Below are positions 25,651 to 34,850 of a DNA stretch of 64,000 nucleotides, one piece after another. The notes below the pieces were generated by a model that saw only the letters and a list, made by a program, of their open reading frames with translations, was not told the DNA's origin and searched no databases. Positions within the stretch are counted from its first letter, which is position 1, and each line of letters begins with the position of its first letter. A program made the translations under genes and the position numbers. Origin of the DNA: Micromonospora yangpuensis (GTDB lineage: Bacteria; Actinomycetota; Actinomycetes; Mycobacteriales; Micromonosporaceae); contig NZ_FMIA01000002.1 of assembly GCF_900091615.1 (NCBI RefSeq), positions 4,960,001 to 5,024,000 on the forward strand, in the 5' to 3' direction.

Positions 25651-26490
25651 ATGTCAACGATCGTGCTCGGCGGCGACCTGCCGCTCCACCGCCTCGGCTT
25701 CGGCGCGATGCACCTCACCGGACCGGACGTGTGGGGGCCGCCCGCCGACCCGGCAGCCGCGCACGCGGTCGCCCGCCGGGCCGTCGAACTTGGCGTGAAT
25801 TTCATCGACACGGCCGACTCGTACGGGCCGGGCAGCAACGAGGAGGTGCTCGCCGACGCGCTGTTCCCCTACCCGGAGGGACTGGTCATCGGCACCAAGG
25901 TCGGGCAGAGCCGGCCGTCGCGTCACGAGTGGCGCCCGCTCGGCCGGCCGGAGTACATCCGGCAGCAGGCCGAGCTGAGCCTGCGCCGGCTGCGCCTCGA
26001 CCGTATCGACCTGTTCCAGCTGCACCGCATCGACCCGAAGGTCCCCGCCGAGGAGCAGTTCGAGGCGCTCAAGCAGCTCCAGGAGGAGGGCAAGATCCGG
26101 CACATCGGACTGTCCGAGGTGACCGTGGCCCAACTGGAGCAGGCCCGCCGGCAGATCGAGGTGGTGAGCGTGCAGAACCTCTACAACCTCAGCCAGCGCA
26201 AGCACGACGAGGTGGTGGACTACTGCGAGCGGGAGAACCTGGTGTTCATCCCCTGGGTGCCGATCGCCAGCGGCGACCTGACCCGCTCCGACGGCGCGTT
26301 GGGCCGGATCGCCAAGCAGCTCGACGCCACCCCCGCCCAGGTCGCCCTGGCCTGGCTGCTGCACCGGTCACCGGTGATCCTGCCGATCCCCGGGACCAGC
26401 TCCATCGCTCACCTGGAGGAGAACGTCGCCGCCGGGTCGCTGGAACTCACCACCGAGCAGGTCGCGGAGCTGACCGCCGAGACCGGCTGA
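25651..26490 (+). CDS. Aldo/keto reductase
   Basis: A 279-residue NADPH-dependent carbonyl reductase. It has the family pattern RLGFGAMHLTG, NFIDTADSYGPG (tetrad Asp and Tyr), VIGTKVGQ (Lys), LFQLHRIDPK (His), IRHIGLSEVTVAQLEQA and the cofactor segment ILPIPGTSSIAHLEEN. AGGGG precedes the ATG. It is transcribed away from the 16-gene operon from the shared intergenic region and may be co-regulated with it. Its 3' end overlaps the converging LysR gene by 82 bases, so antisense interference is possible. Confidence 0.9.
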   Translation: MSTIVLGGDLPLHRLGFGAMHLTGPDVWGPPADPAAAHAVARRAVELGVNFIDTADSYGPGSNEEVLADALFPYPEGLVIGTKVGQSRPSRHEWRPLGRPEYIRQQAELSLRRLRLDRIDLFQLHRIDPKVPAEEQFEALKQLQEEGKIRHIGLSEVTVAQLEQARRQIEVVSVQNLYNLSQRKHDEVVDYCERENLVFIPWVPIASGDLTRSDGALGRIAKQLDATPAQVALAWLLHRSPVILPIPGTSSIAHLEENVAAGSLELTTEQVAELTAETG

Positions 26491-27464
26491 GCGAGCGGGG
26501 CCCGCCGGCGCAACGGGAGCACGGCACGCTCCCGCGGGTCGCCCGATCCGTCTTGGGCACGGTCGCCGAGTTCGCCGGCGGTGGCCACGAGCGCGTCGAC
26601 CGTGGCCCGGACCGCCGGCCGGTTGCCGGTCTCCGCCCGCCACACCACGTACACGTGCCGGGCGAGCGTCGGGGTGATGCGGACCAACCGCACCCCCGGC
26701 GGCACCGGATCGCGGCCCAGCCTGGGGATCAACGCGATGCCGAACCCGGCGGAGACCAGCGAGAGCTGCGTGGCGTACTCCGCCACCGCGTGCTCGATGT
26801 GCGCGTTGACGCCGTACTCCCGAAGCGTCAGCCGCAGCCAGTCGCCGCACACGGTGCCGCGCGGCCAGCTCACCCAGGTGTCCCGGGCCACCTCCGCGAT
26901 GTCCAGGCTGACCCGGTCGGCGAACGGATGGTCGACCGGCAGCGCCAGGTCGACCACGTCGTCCAGCAGGCTGGCCCGTTCCAGGTCGCCGGTCAGGGAC
27001 AGCGGCGAGTTGAACGAGTCCTGGACGACGGCGATGTCGACGTCGCCGCGCACCACCCGCGGGACCGAGTCGATCGGATCCTGCTCGTGCAGGACGATGC
27101 GCAGCTGCGGAAACGCCGCGCGCAGCCGGGACATGCTGCTCGGCACCAGGCCACGCGCCGCGGTCGGGAACGCCGCGATCGACATCTTCCCGGTGACCGC
27201 ACCCCGGTGGTCCTCCAACGCGGTCACCGCCACGTCGACCAGCGACAGGATCTGCTCGGCATGGTCGACCAGCAGCTTGGCCGCCTCGGTGAGACGCACG
27301 CCCCGGCCGTGCCGCTCCAACATCACCTGACCGACGTCGCGCTCCAGCTTGGCCAGCCGCTGGGACACCGCCGAGTTGGTGATGTGCAACGCCTCCGCCG
27401 CGGCGTTGATGGAGCCGCCCGTCGAGACCGCGTGCAGCGCACGCAGCAACGTCAGTTCAAGCAT
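26409..27464 (-). CDS. LysR-family transcriptional regulator
   Basis: A 351-residue regulator. The N-terminal winged helix-turn-helix covers about residues 1-60 (LHAVSTGGSINAAAEALHITNSAVSQRLAKLERD), then the effector domain has GKMSIAAFPTAARGLVPSSM and GDVDIAVVQDSF. GGAGG eight bases upstream supports the ATG at 27464; a GTG nine bases earlier is also in frame. The last roughly 27 residues lie antisense to the reductase gene, and the tail after residue 300 is longer than usual. Its location beside the divergent region makes it a candidate controller of the 16-gene operon. Confidence 0.88.
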   Translation of the reverse strand: MLELTLLRALHAVSTGGSINAAAEALHITNSAVSQRLAKLERDVGQVMLERHGRGVRLTEAAKLLVDHAEQILSLVDVAVTALEDHRGAVTGKMSIAAFPTAARGLVPSSMSRLRAAFPQLRIVLHEQDPIDSVPRVVRGDVDIAVVQDSFNSPLSLTGDLERASLLDDVVDLALPVDHPFADRVSLDIAEVARDTWVSWPRGTVCGDWLRLTLREYGVNAHIEHAVAEYATQLSLVSAGFGIALIPRLGRDPVPPGVRLVRITPTLARHVYVVWRAETGNRPAVRATVDALVATAGELGDRAQDGSGDPRERAVLPLRRRAPLAQPVSAVSSATCSVVSSSDPAATFSSR

Positions 27465-27837
27465 GGCTCCCACCTCCCGAACCCGGCCGGCCGCTCACCG
27501 ACATTCAAGCAGCGGAATGAGTAGTCGCGCCAGCACGTAGCGCAGCAGGGGGTCGTGTGGGGGATGCCGGCACAGCCGTGCCGCGCGCCGACATGACCGG
27601 ACGGTGCCGACGGCCGGACCGTCCGGGCCGGTCGAGACTGTTGCGCGACACTCCCGCTGCCGGCGCGGCCCGGTGCGGATCTCCGGTCAGCGCCGTCCTG
27701 CCGCGGCAAAGCCCGGAGCCGGCCGGTCCGGCCCGAGATCCCGCGGGCCGAGACCCCCGTCAGGACCGTCGCGCCACGCCTGGTCGGTCCGACGGTGACG
27801 CGGGCGGGAATGCTCCGACCGTTACGGAGGATACTCG
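27465..27837. other. Gene-free stretch between LysR and P1 peptidase genes
   Basis: No convincing gene is seen in these 373 bases. Short open frames exist but have no recognisable protein pattern or good ribosome site. The right side of the stretch adjoins the peptidase stop codon and the left side must hold the LysR promoter. A weak ACGGT/ACCGT inverted pair near 27792-27820 could be a poor terminator. Confidence 0.5.
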
Positions 27838-28839
27838 TCATGGGGTGTCGACGCTGGCGAGGACGGCGTCCCAGGCCAGTTCGGCGGCGACCGTACCCAG
27901 CCGTAGGGACGGGGCGGGCACCGTCACCTCGTCGGTCGTCAGAGCGAACAGGGTGTCGCCGTCGGCGATGGTGTGGAAGGGCTGGATCGCCCGGTGCATG
28001 GAGCTGTGCACCTGGGTGGCGAACTGGGCGAGTTCGGTGTCGGTCATCCGGACGTTGGTGACCACGGCGGTCAGGGTGGTGTTCCCACCGGGCGGTGCGA
28101 GGTCCGGCGTAGCCGCCGCGATCAGCTCGGCGTAGTCCTCGGCCGGGTGGCGACGCCGGCCGGTCTCCGGGTCGAGGTTGCCCCGTACGACCTCACCGGC
28201 ACGGTCGACGACCACGCCCATGGCATTCACCACGGTCAGCACCAGCAGCCGGGCTGCGCCGACCCGGGCGAAGGCGGCACCCTGCCCGCCCCACTCGGCG
28301 CGGGCGTTGTCGACCTTGCCGACGGTCGCGCCGACACCGGCGCCGACCCGCCCCACGGCCACCCGGTCGGTGCGTACCGCACGCAACCCTTCGGCACCGA
28401 GCTGGGCGTCCGGGTAGACGGCGTTGTCCCGGGGGGTGAAGTCGTAGACGACGGCCCCGGACACCACCGGCAGGCTGCCGAAGTCGGTCGCGTAGCCGTT
28501 GCGGCGGAGCAGTTCGTCGTAGACGCCGGACGCCGCGGCGAGGCCGAAGCTCGACCCGCCGGCGAAGCACAACGCATGATGGTACGGAAACCCACCGCTG
28601 ACCCCCACTGCCCCGCCCCGCTTGTCCACGGCCGTACGCGCACCGCCGGGAAGGCTGAGCACGGTGACACCGGTCGGCCCGTCGGGATACTCGGCGGTGC
28701 CGATCGCCACGCCGGGCAGGTCGAACTCGACCCATCCGTCGCCCGCCGCGCCGAGCACAGCGGGTCGGTGCCGATGGTCGTTGCCGATGGGTGACGACGT
28801 ACGCGGTGGGGCCGGCTGGTGCTTGGACATGAGACTCAC
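27838..28839 (-). CDS. P1-family (S58, DmpA-like) peptidase
   Basis: A 333-residue self-processing aminopeptidase-type protein. It has GVAIGTAEYPDGPTGVTVL, GVSGGFPYHHALCFAGGSSFGLAAASGV and VGAGVGATVGKV. Near residue 250 the stretch PGGNTTLTAVVTN provides the expected autocleavage point; the threonine after the Gly-Asn would become the N-terminal nucleophile, as serine or threonine does in relatives. The GTG at 28839 and an ATG at 28830 are both possible starts. It is divergent from the LacI-type gene, which may control it. Known relatives act on short or beta-amino peptides; the natural substrate here is unknown. Confidence 0.85.
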   Translation of the reverse strand: MSLMSKHQPAPPRTSSPIGNDHRHRPAVLGAAGDGWVEFDLPGVAIGTAEYPDGPTGVTVLSLPGGARTAVDKRGGAVGVSGGFPYHHALCFAGGSSFGLAAASGVYDELLRRNGYATDFGSLPVVSGAVVYDFTPRDNAVYPDAQLGAEGLRAVRTDRVAVGRVGAGVGATVGKVDNARAEWGGQGAAFARVGAARLLVLTVVNAMGVVVDRAGEVVRGNLDPETGRRRHPAEDYAELIAAATPDLAPPGGNTTLTAVVTNVRMTDTELAQFATQVHSSMHRAIQPFHTIADGDTLFALTTDEVTVPAPSLRLGTVAAELAWDAVLASVDTP

Positions 28840-28901
28840 CGTCTTCCGTGGGTGGTGTGGTGCCGTGTTCCGACCGGTGTCCGGTTGCCTAGACTGGGCT
28901 G

Positions 28902-29939
28902 ATGGCTCGTCCGGTCACGCTGCACGACGTCGCACGCCGGGCGGGAGTCGGCAAGTCCACGGTCTCCAATGTGCTGTCGCGTTCCGGCAGGGTCTCCGAG
29001 GCGACCCGGGAGCGGGTCCGCGCGGCGATGGCGGAACTGGGCTACGTCCCCAACCGCGCGGCCCGGCAGTTGCGGGGTGGCCGCACCGGCATCATCGGGG
29101 TCTACGTTCCCGGCGTGCCGTCCACGTCGGAGTTCTACATGCGGTTCGTCTTCGGCATCATGGAGCGGGCCGCCGCCCGTGACCGGGACGTCACCATCCT
29201 GACCGCCTCCGAGCACCGGTCGCCCCGCGCGCTCGACGGGGTGGTCGTGGCCGACCCGCACCGGGACGACGAGTTCGTGCCGGTCCTGATGCGGGGCGGC
29301 ATGCCGGTCGTGTGTTTCGAACGGCCCCCGGACGGCATGCGCCCGGAGGTCGTGCTCTGGGCGGACCACCACCGGGCGGTCACCGGGCTGCTGGACCGGA
29401 TGGCCGTCGTCGGTGCCCGGCGTCCCGCCCTGGTGGCACCACCGGAGACCGGCGACTGGGCGGCGCAGTTGGCGGCGGGGTACCGCGACTGGTGTGCCCG
29501 GCACGGTGTGCCCACCGTGGTGGCGCAGCATCCGTGGGTGCCCTCGCCGTCGGAGGTGTTCCGGGCGGTCGAACAGGTGCTCGCCCAGCCAGGGGTGGAC
29601 GCCCTGGTGTGCGCCTCGGTGGACACCGCCCCGACGGCCGTGCAGGTGCTGCACCGGCTCGGCCGCCAGGTCGGGCGGGACGTCCTGTTGGCGAGCGCCA
29701 CCGAGTCGAGTGCCCTGCGGCTGGGACAGCCGCCGATCACCGCGCTCGACCTGTCGCCGCTGGATGCCGGACGCCGCTGCGCCGACCTGCTCGACGACCT
29801 GATCGGTGGCGGCCCGGGTGGGATCTACGAGCACCCGGTCCACCTGTGGTGGCGGGACTCCACCCGGGGGTCGCAGCCGGTCACCGCGTCATCCGTTCCA
29901 GTGCCTCCTCCATCCGGTCACCGGCTTCCACCGGGTTGA
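28902..29939 (+). CDS. LacI-family transcriptional regulator
   Basis: A 345-residue repressor. The DNA-binding head is textbook: VTLHDVARRAGVGKSTVSNVLSRSGRVSEATRERV, followed by the hinge-helix region PNRAARQLRGGRTGIIGVYVPG. The rest forms a periplasmic-binding-protein-like sensor with DGVVVADPHRDDEF and PPITALDLSPLDAGRRCADLL. The C-terminus is proline-rich and overlaps the converging siderophore-reductase gene by 59 bases. The head-to-head partner is the P1 peptidase gene 62 bases away, the most likely target. The effector is unknown. Confidence 0.9.
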   Translation: MARPVTLHDVARRAGVGKSTVSNVLSRSGRVSEATRERVRAAMAELGYVPNRAARQLRGGRTGIIGVYVPGVPSTSEFYMRFVFGIMERAAARDRDVTILTASEHRSPRALDGVVVADPHRDDEFVPVLMRGGMPVVCFERPPDGMRPEVVLWADHHRAVTGLLDRMAVVGARRPALVAPPETGDWAAQLAAGYRDWCARHGVPTVVAQHPWVPSPSEVFRAVEQVLAQPGVDALVCASVDTAPTAVQVLHRLGRQVGRDVLLASATESSALRLGQPPITALDLSPLDAGRRCADLLDDLIGGGPGGIYEHPVHLWWRDSTRGSQPVTASSVPVPPPSGHRLPPG

Positions 29940-30792
29940 GCCCGGCCGCGAGACCGTCCTGGTAGACCTCGTCGAGGAGGGGACGGAAGCGGGCGTAGCG
30001 GCGTTCCCAGTCGGCCGCGTCGGTGCGCCAGTAGCCCACGCAGACGGCGCGGTCGCGGGGCAGCCGGTGCACGGTGCGCAGCACGGACCGGGCCTGGCGG
30101 CACTCGCCGGCCTCCCCCGCGACCCAGACGTAGCCGGGGCCGTCCGGCAGGGTCATCTCCCGCAGCCGGTCGACGAGGCTACCCGCCTCATGGCCGTTGC
30201 CGACCCCGACCCGTACGTCGACGTGCACGGCGGGATCGTCGCCGGCGGCGGCGAACAGGTCGCGGGCGTCGGCCATGTCCGGCAGGTCCACCAGCACCCG
30301 TACCGGGACGCCGGGCGTGCGTTCCGCGACGATGCGGGTCGCGGCCGGCAGCCCGGCCAGGTCGGCGGCGAGTACCAGCCATCGGGTGTCCGCCGGTGGG
30401 CGGAACCAGGCCCGGCAACGCCACAGCAGGAGACCGGTGCCGGTTTCGGCCCGCCGCGCCCAGGACGTGGCGGGGCCGTGGTCGTGCAGGGCGAAGTCGA
30501 TGGTCAGCCGCGCCCCGACCGGGTCGACGGCGCGGATGGAGTAGTTACGACCGGTGGGCGGGTACTGCTCGTCGTGGTAGCCCCACACCTCGCCGCGCGA
30601 GGTCATCGGCGGTGGGGCCGGCTCGCCGGGGCGGGGGAAGTAGAGCGTCACCGACTCGTCCGGTACGCCCAGGGAGGGAAAGCGGGCGAGGCCGGGACCG
30701 CCGAGGACGACCCGTTGCAGGTGCGGGGTCAGCCGCCGGACCTCGTGCACGGTGGCGGTCCAGAAGCCGGGCCGGGTGAGCGTGTCGGTCAT
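29881..30792 (-). CDS. Siderophore-interacting protein (FAD-dependent ferric reductase)
   Basis: A 303-residue SIP-family flavoprotein that would release iron from imported siderophore by reduction in the cytoplasm. The N-terminal FAD domain has RNYSIRAVDPVGARLTIDFALH and GPATSWARRAETG; the C-terminal NAD(P)H domain includes WLVLAADLAGLPAATRIV and YVWVAGEAGECRQARSVL, with VGYWRT near the end. The ATG at 30792 overlaps the binding-protein stop (ATGA), so it is the second gene of the leftward iron operon, controlled by the iron box at 31885. A long upstream open frame belongs to no gene. Confidence 0.9.
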   Translation of the reverse strand: MTDTLTRPGFWTATVHEVRRLTPHLQRVVLGGPGLARFPSLGVPDESVTLYFPRPGEPAPPPMTSRGEVWGYHDEQYPPTGRNYSIRAVDPVGARLTIDFALHDHGPATSWARRAETGTGLLLWRCRAWFRPPADTRWLVLAADLAGLPAATRIVAERTPGVPVRVLVDLPDMADARDLFAAAGDDPAVHVDVRVGVGNGHEAGSLVDRLREMTLPDGPGYVWVAGEAGECRQARSVLRTVHRLPRDRAVCVGYWRTDAADWERRYARFRPLLDEVYQDGLAAGLNPVEAGDRMEEALERMTR

Positions 30793-31838
30793 TTCGCGCT
30801 GTACTCCGAGTCGGTGGCCGGGTCCCCGTCGACCGCGGCGGTGAGCGCGGGGACGATCTTGTCCAGTACGTAGGGCAGGCTCAGTACGGAGGCGAACGCC
30901 AGCGCGCCGTTGGCCTCGGTGCCGAGGAAGACCTCGCGACGCTGGGTGCGTACGTCCAGCCGGGTGTAGAGCGGGTCGCCGAGCAGCGCGGTCACGCCCG
31001 GGTCGGCGGCCGCCTCGGACCAGACGGCGACGTCGACGTCCGTCAGGTCGAACCGTTCCCGGCTGATGGTGGCGGACTGGTTGGCGTTGTCGGTGAGCGC
31101 GGTCACCTCGGGTGACATGGTCAGCCCGAGGTCGAGCAGGACCTTCGAGGCCGTGGTCTCGGGGCTGAACAGGTAGTACTGGCCCTCGTACGTGGAGGCG
31201 AACACGGTGCTGGCACCCTTGAGGCGGGGATGCGCGCCGGCTACCGAGGCGATCCGCTGTTCTAGTTCGGCGACGAGTGTCTCGGCCTCGGCGCTGCGAC
31301 CGGTGATCTGTCCGGCGGCCCTGGTCATCTGCTGCCAGGTCACCGCCCAGCTGCCGTCCCCCGTTGGCTGGGCGACGGTGGGGGCGATCTTCGTGAGCAG
31401 GTCGTACTCCTGCCGGGACATGCCGGAGGAGAGCCCGACGATGACGTCGGGGCGTAGCGCGGCGATCTGTTCGTAGTCGAGTTCGGCTCGGGCCAGGACC
31501 TCCGGCCTGGCCTCGCCGAGCCGCCCACGGGCCCACGGCCAGGTCGCGTTCGGCATGTCGCCGTACCAGTCGCGGATCGCGACGGGCACCTCGCCGAGGG
31601 CGAGGAAGTAGTCCTGTTCCTTGAGGCCCACCACCACGATCCGCTCGGGCTTGGCGGCGACGGTGGTCGCGCCGAAGGCGTGGCTGAGCGTGGTGGGGAA
31701 CGCGGCGCTGGACGATCCGGACGCCGGGTCCGCCGGGCCCGCCCCGCTTCCGGCGCAACCGCCGGCCACCAGCGTGACGAGCGACAGTGCGGCGGCGGTC
31801 AGGAGAGTTCTCAGCCGGCGTGGGCGGGTGTGTGACAT
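30789..31838 (-). CDS. Iron-siderophore ABC transporter binding lipoprotein
   Basis: A 349-residue FhuD/FecB-type binding protein. The basic N-terminus and hydrophobic stretch end at AGGC with the lipid cysteine near residue 28. The mature part has the class III binding-protein layout: KPERIVVVGLKEQDYFLAL, LRPDVIVGLSSGMSRQEYDLL and a long helix connecting the lobes. The ATG at 31838 follows AGAGGA. The gene is divergent from the permease genes, with an iron box between. It delivers a ferric siderophore of unknown type. Confidence 0.9.
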   Translation of the reverse strand: MSHTRPRRLRTLLTAAALSLVTLVAGGCAGSGAGPADPASGSSSAAFPTTLSHAFGATTVAAKPERIVVVGLKEQDYFLALGEVPVAIRDWYGDMPNATWPWARGRLGEARPEVLARAELDYEQIAALRPDVIVGLSSGMSRQEYDLLTKIAPTVAQPTGDGSWAVTWQQMTRAAGQITGRSAEAETLVAELEQRIASVAGAHPRLKGASTVFASTYEGQYYLFSPETTASKVLLDLGLTMSPEVTALTDNANQSATISRERFDLTDVDVAVWSEAAADPGVTALLGDPLYTRLDVRTQRREVFLGTEANGALAFASVLSLPYVLDKIVPALTAAVDGDPATDSEYSAK

Positions 31839-31884
31839 GGCATTCGATCCTCTGAGGGGCGGCGGAAAGAGATATCCCAAGGAC

Positions 31885-31903
31885 TTAGGGTAGGTTTACC
31901 TTA
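31885..31903. promoter_or_regulatory. Iron box (IdeR/DmdR-type operator)
   Basis: The 19-base site TTAGGGTAGGTTTACCTTA agrees at about 15 of 19 positions with the actinobacterial IdeR/DmdR consensus. It sits between the divergent binding-protein and permease genes and could repress both directions when iron is plentiful. The comparison is from memory of the consensus. Confidence 0.82.
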
Positions 31904-31940
31904 GCCAGCGATGGAACGTTCCACCATGAAGTGAGTCACA

Positions 31941-32966
31941 GTGTCGGTCGCCACCCCCACCGGCTTACGCCGCCCCCGCCTGCTCGCCGCCGGGCTGCTC
32001 GCCTGCGCCTTCGCCCTGCTGGCAGCGATCGCGGCCAGCCTCGTCGTCGGCGCCCTGCCATTGCCGCCCGGCACCGTGTGGAGAGAACTCGTCGCCCACG
32101 GCGACAGCGAGGCGAGTCTGATCATCTGGCAGGTCCGGCTACCCCGTACGGCGATCGCGATCTGCGTCGGAGCGGCACTGGCGCTCGCCGGCATCCTCAT
32201 GCAGGCGCTGACCCGCAATCCCCTCGCCGACCCGGGGCTGCTGGGCGTCAACGCCGGTGCCGCCGCCGCCGTGGTCGCCGGCATCCTCGCCGGGGTGGCC
32301 AGCCAGCACGGCCACCTCCTACTCGCCCTGCTCGGCGCGGGCGTCGCCGCCGGCCTGGTCACCGTCATCGGCGGCACCCGAGGCCCGGGTACGGCCGAAG
32401 ACGGCCGGCTGGTCCTGGCCGGCGCGGCCGTCGGCGCCTGCCTGACCGGTGCCGTCGCCGGTGTCACCCTGCTGAACCAGACCGCATTCGACAGGTACCG
32501 CTTCTGGGCCGTCGGCAGCCTCGCCGACCAGCCGCTGTCCACCCTGCTCACGGCGGCACCGGCGTTGCTCGCCGGCCTGGCCGTCACCGTGACCGTGATC
32601 CGACCGCTGGACGTGCTGCGCTTCGGCGACGACGGGGGAACCGCCCTCGGCGTCAGCCCCGGCCGTACCCGGCTGCTCGCGTTGGTCGCCACCACCCTGC
32701 TCTGCGGCGGCGCGACCGCCGTGGCCGGCCCCATCGGCTTCCTCGGACTCGCCGTCCCCCATGCCGCCCGCGCGATCTGCGGCCCCCGGCTCGGATGGAC
32801 CGTCGCCTACAGCGGCCTGCTCGGCCCGATCCTGCTGATCACCGCCGACGTGATCGGCCGGCTCCTGGCCCGCCCCGGAGAGATCGAGGTCGCGATCGTG
32901 ATGGGCGCCATCGGCGCCCCCGTGTTCATCGCCCTGGTCCGCGCCCGGAGGATTCCCCGACCATGA
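31941..32966 (+). CDS. FecCD-type iron-siderophore permease, subunit 1
   Basis: A 341-residue polytopic permease. The family signatures are RLPRTAIAICVGAALALAGILMQALTRNPLADPGLLGVNAGAAAAVV near residues 65-110 and GPIGFLGLAVPHAAR near 260, where the ATPase docks. GTG is the start; the ribosome site is weak. It begins 38 bases after the iron box and overlaps the next permease by four bases. Together with the next two genes and the divergent binding protein it forms a complete importer. Confidence 0.92.
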   Translation: MSVATPTGLRRPRLLAAGLLACAFALLAAIAASLVVGALPLPPGTVWRELVAHGDSEASLIIWQVRLPRTAIAICVGAALALAGILMQALTRNPLADPGLLGVNAGAAAAVVAGILAGVASQHGHLLLALLGAGVAAGLVTVIGGTRGPGTAEDGRLVLAGAAVGACLTGAVAGVTLLNQTAFDRYRFWAVGSLADQPLSTLLTAAPALLAGLAVTVTVIRPLDVLRFGDDGGTALGVSPGRTRLLALVATTLLCGGATAVAGPIGFLGLAVPHAARAICGPRLGWTVAYSGLLGPILLITADVIGRLLARPGEIEVAIVMGAIGAPVFIALVRARRIPRP

Positions 32967-33985
32967 CCACCGCCCCCACCAGCGGTCCGGGCCGACGTAC
33001 GCTCCGTCGGCAGACCCGCCGCACCACTCTGGCCTGCCTCGTCGTGCTCGTGCTCAGCGCCGGCCTGGCCGTCGGTGCCCTGGCCAGCGGCCGGTACGCC
33101 ACACCGCTCGACGAACTGTGGCCGGTGCTGACCGGAGGCGGCGACCCCGGCCTGCGGTTCGTCCTGTTCGAGCTGCGGCTGCCCCGGATCGGCACCGCAC
33201 TCGCCGTCGGGGCGGCCCTCGGCGCGGCTGGCGCTCTCTTCCAGAGCGCCAGCCGAAACCCCCTGGGCAGCCCCGACATCGTCGGCTTCACCGTCGGCGC
33301 TGCCACCGGAGCCCTCGTCGTCCTGCTGGTTCTCCACGACACCCGACTCACCCCGGCGGTGGGCGCGGCTCTCGGCGGTGCCGCCGTCGCCGGGGCGGCA
33401 CTGCTGCTCGGCGGGACCGGGCAGCGCCTCATCCTCGTCGGGATCGGGCTGTCCGCCCTGTTCACCTCCGTCAACGCGTACCTGCTGACCCGCGCTGAGG
33501 TGACCGACGCGCAGAACGCCGCCGTCTGGCTCGTCGGCAGCCTCAACGGCAGCGGTCACCACCTGTCGCTGCTGCTCGGCGCGCTCGCCGTGCTGCTGCC
33601 GCCATCCGTACTGGCGGCCCGGGGACTGCGACTCATCGAGAACGGCGGGGACAAGGCACTCAGCCTCGGCGTACCCGTCCGCCGCCAACGTCTCACCGCG
33701 ACGGCCCTGGCGGTCGCGCTCACCGCCGTCGGTGTCGCCGGCGCCGGGCCGGTGGGCTTCGTCGCGCTGGCCGCCCCCCACCTGGCCCGCCGGCTCACCC
33801 GGGTCGCCGCTCCCCTGGTGACCACGAGCGCGGTACTCGGCGCCGCCCTGCTGCTCGCCGCCGACCAGCTCGCCCAACGACTCGTCCCCGGGCAACAGCT
33901 GCCCGTCGGCGCGGTCACCGGCGTCGTCGGCGGTGGCTACCTGGCTCTCGTCCTGGCCTGGACCTGGCGAGGGAGAACCAGGTGA
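32963..33985 (+). CDS. FecCD-type iron-siderophore permease, subunit 2
   Basis: A 340-residue second permease, with the pattern FELRLPRIGTALAVGAALGAAGALFQSASRNPLGSPDIVGFTVGAATGAL and, later, GPVGFVALAAPHLARRL and PGQQLPVGAVTGVVGGGYLALVLAW. The ATG overlaps the first permease (ATGA), giving coupled translation and equal amounts of the two subunits. It is followed after 43 bases by the ATPase gene. Confidence 0.92.
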   Translation: MTTAPTSGPGRRTLRRQTRRTTLACLVVLVLSAGLAVGALASGRYATPLDELWPVLTGGGDPGLRFVLFELRLPRIGTALAVGAALGAAGALFQSASRNPLGSPDIVGFTVGAATGALVVLLVLHDTRLTPAVGAALGGAAVAGAALLLGGTGQRLILVGIGLSALFTSVNAYLLTRAEVTDAQNAAVWLVGSLNGSGHHLSLLLGALAVLLPPSVLAARGLRLIENGGDKALSLGVPVRRQRLTATALAVALTAVGVAGAGPVGFVALAAPHLARRLTRVAAPLVTTSAVLGAALLLAADQLAQRLVPGQQLPVGAVTGVVGGGYLALVLAWTWRGRTR

Positions 33986-34028
33986 GCCGCCCCCGTCTCG
34001 CACCGCATCCGCCGCCTCGGAGGCAACC

Positions 34029-34850
34029 ATGACCACCCCACCCGCGATCGAGCTGGACTCGGTCACCGTCGGCTACGACCGTCGAACCGTCTGCCGGGAC
34101 GTCTCCCTACGGATCACCGAGGGAAGCTTCACCGTCTTCATCGGACCGAACGGGTGCGGAAAGTCGACCCTGTTGCGTACCGTCGCCCGCGTGTTGCGGC
34201 CGAGCGAGGGCCGGGTCGCGGTCCTCGGCCGCGACATCCGCGGCTACAGCCGGCGACAGTACGCCCGCACCGTCGGGCTACTCCCCCAGGGCATCGAGGC
34301 ACCGGCCGGGATGGCCGTCACCGATCTGGTGCTACGCGGACGGCATCCGCACCGGTCGGCGCTGAGCCGCTGGACGTCGCAGGACGAACAGGCGGTCACC
34401 GCGGCGCTGGCCGTCACCGGGACCACCGAGCTCGGCGACCGGATGCTGGCGGAACTCTCCGGGGGCCAGCGGCAACGCGCCTGGTTGGCCATGCTGCTGG
34501 CGCAGGACACCCCGATCCTGCTGCTCGACGAACCGACCACCTACCTCGACATCGCCCACCAGTACGAGGTTCTCGACCTGCTTGCCGACCTGCACGCCGG
34601 TGGACGAACCGTGGTCGCCGTCCTGCACGACCTCAACCAAGCGGCCCGCTACGCAACCGACCTGGTGGTGCTGCGCGACGGTCACGTCACCACGACCGGT
34701 CACCCGTCGACGGTGCTCACCCCGGACCTCGTCGCCGAGGTGTTCGGGCTGTCCTGCCGGGTCGTGCCCGATCCGGTGACGGGCACGCCCGCGGTGTTCC
34801 CCGAATCCTCCCGCCGTACGTCTACGACCCACCCACGGTCCGGGAGCTGA
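34029..34850 (+). CDS. Iron-siderophore ABC transporter ATPase (FecE/FepC type), recombined C-terminus
   Basis: A 273-residue ATPase. It has Walker A GPNGCGKST, LLPQGIEAPAGMAVTDLVLRGRHPH, signature LSGGQRQR, Walker B ILLLDEPTTYLDIAHQ and H-loop AVLHDLNQAARYATDLVVL. The start has CGGAGG upstream. From base 34824 the DNA is nearly the same as part of the XRE regulator gene at 37791, so the last nine residues (about TTHPRSGS) and the stop codon come from a recombined fragment. The catalytic core is complete, so the protein should still work. Confidence 0.92.
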   Translation: MTTPPAIELDSVTVGYDRRTVCRDVSLRITEGSFTVFIGPNGCGKSTLLRTVARVLRPSEGRVAVLGRDIRGYSRRQYARTVGLLPQGIEAPAGMAVTDLVLRGRHPHRSALSRWTSQDEQAVTAALAVTGTTELGDRMLAELSGGQRQRAWLAMLLAQDTPILLLDEPTTYLDIAHQYEVLDLLADLHAGGRTVVAVLHDLNQAARYATDLVVLRDGHVTTTGHPSTVLTPDLVAEVFGLSCRVVPDPVTGTPAVFPESSRRTSTTHPRSGS

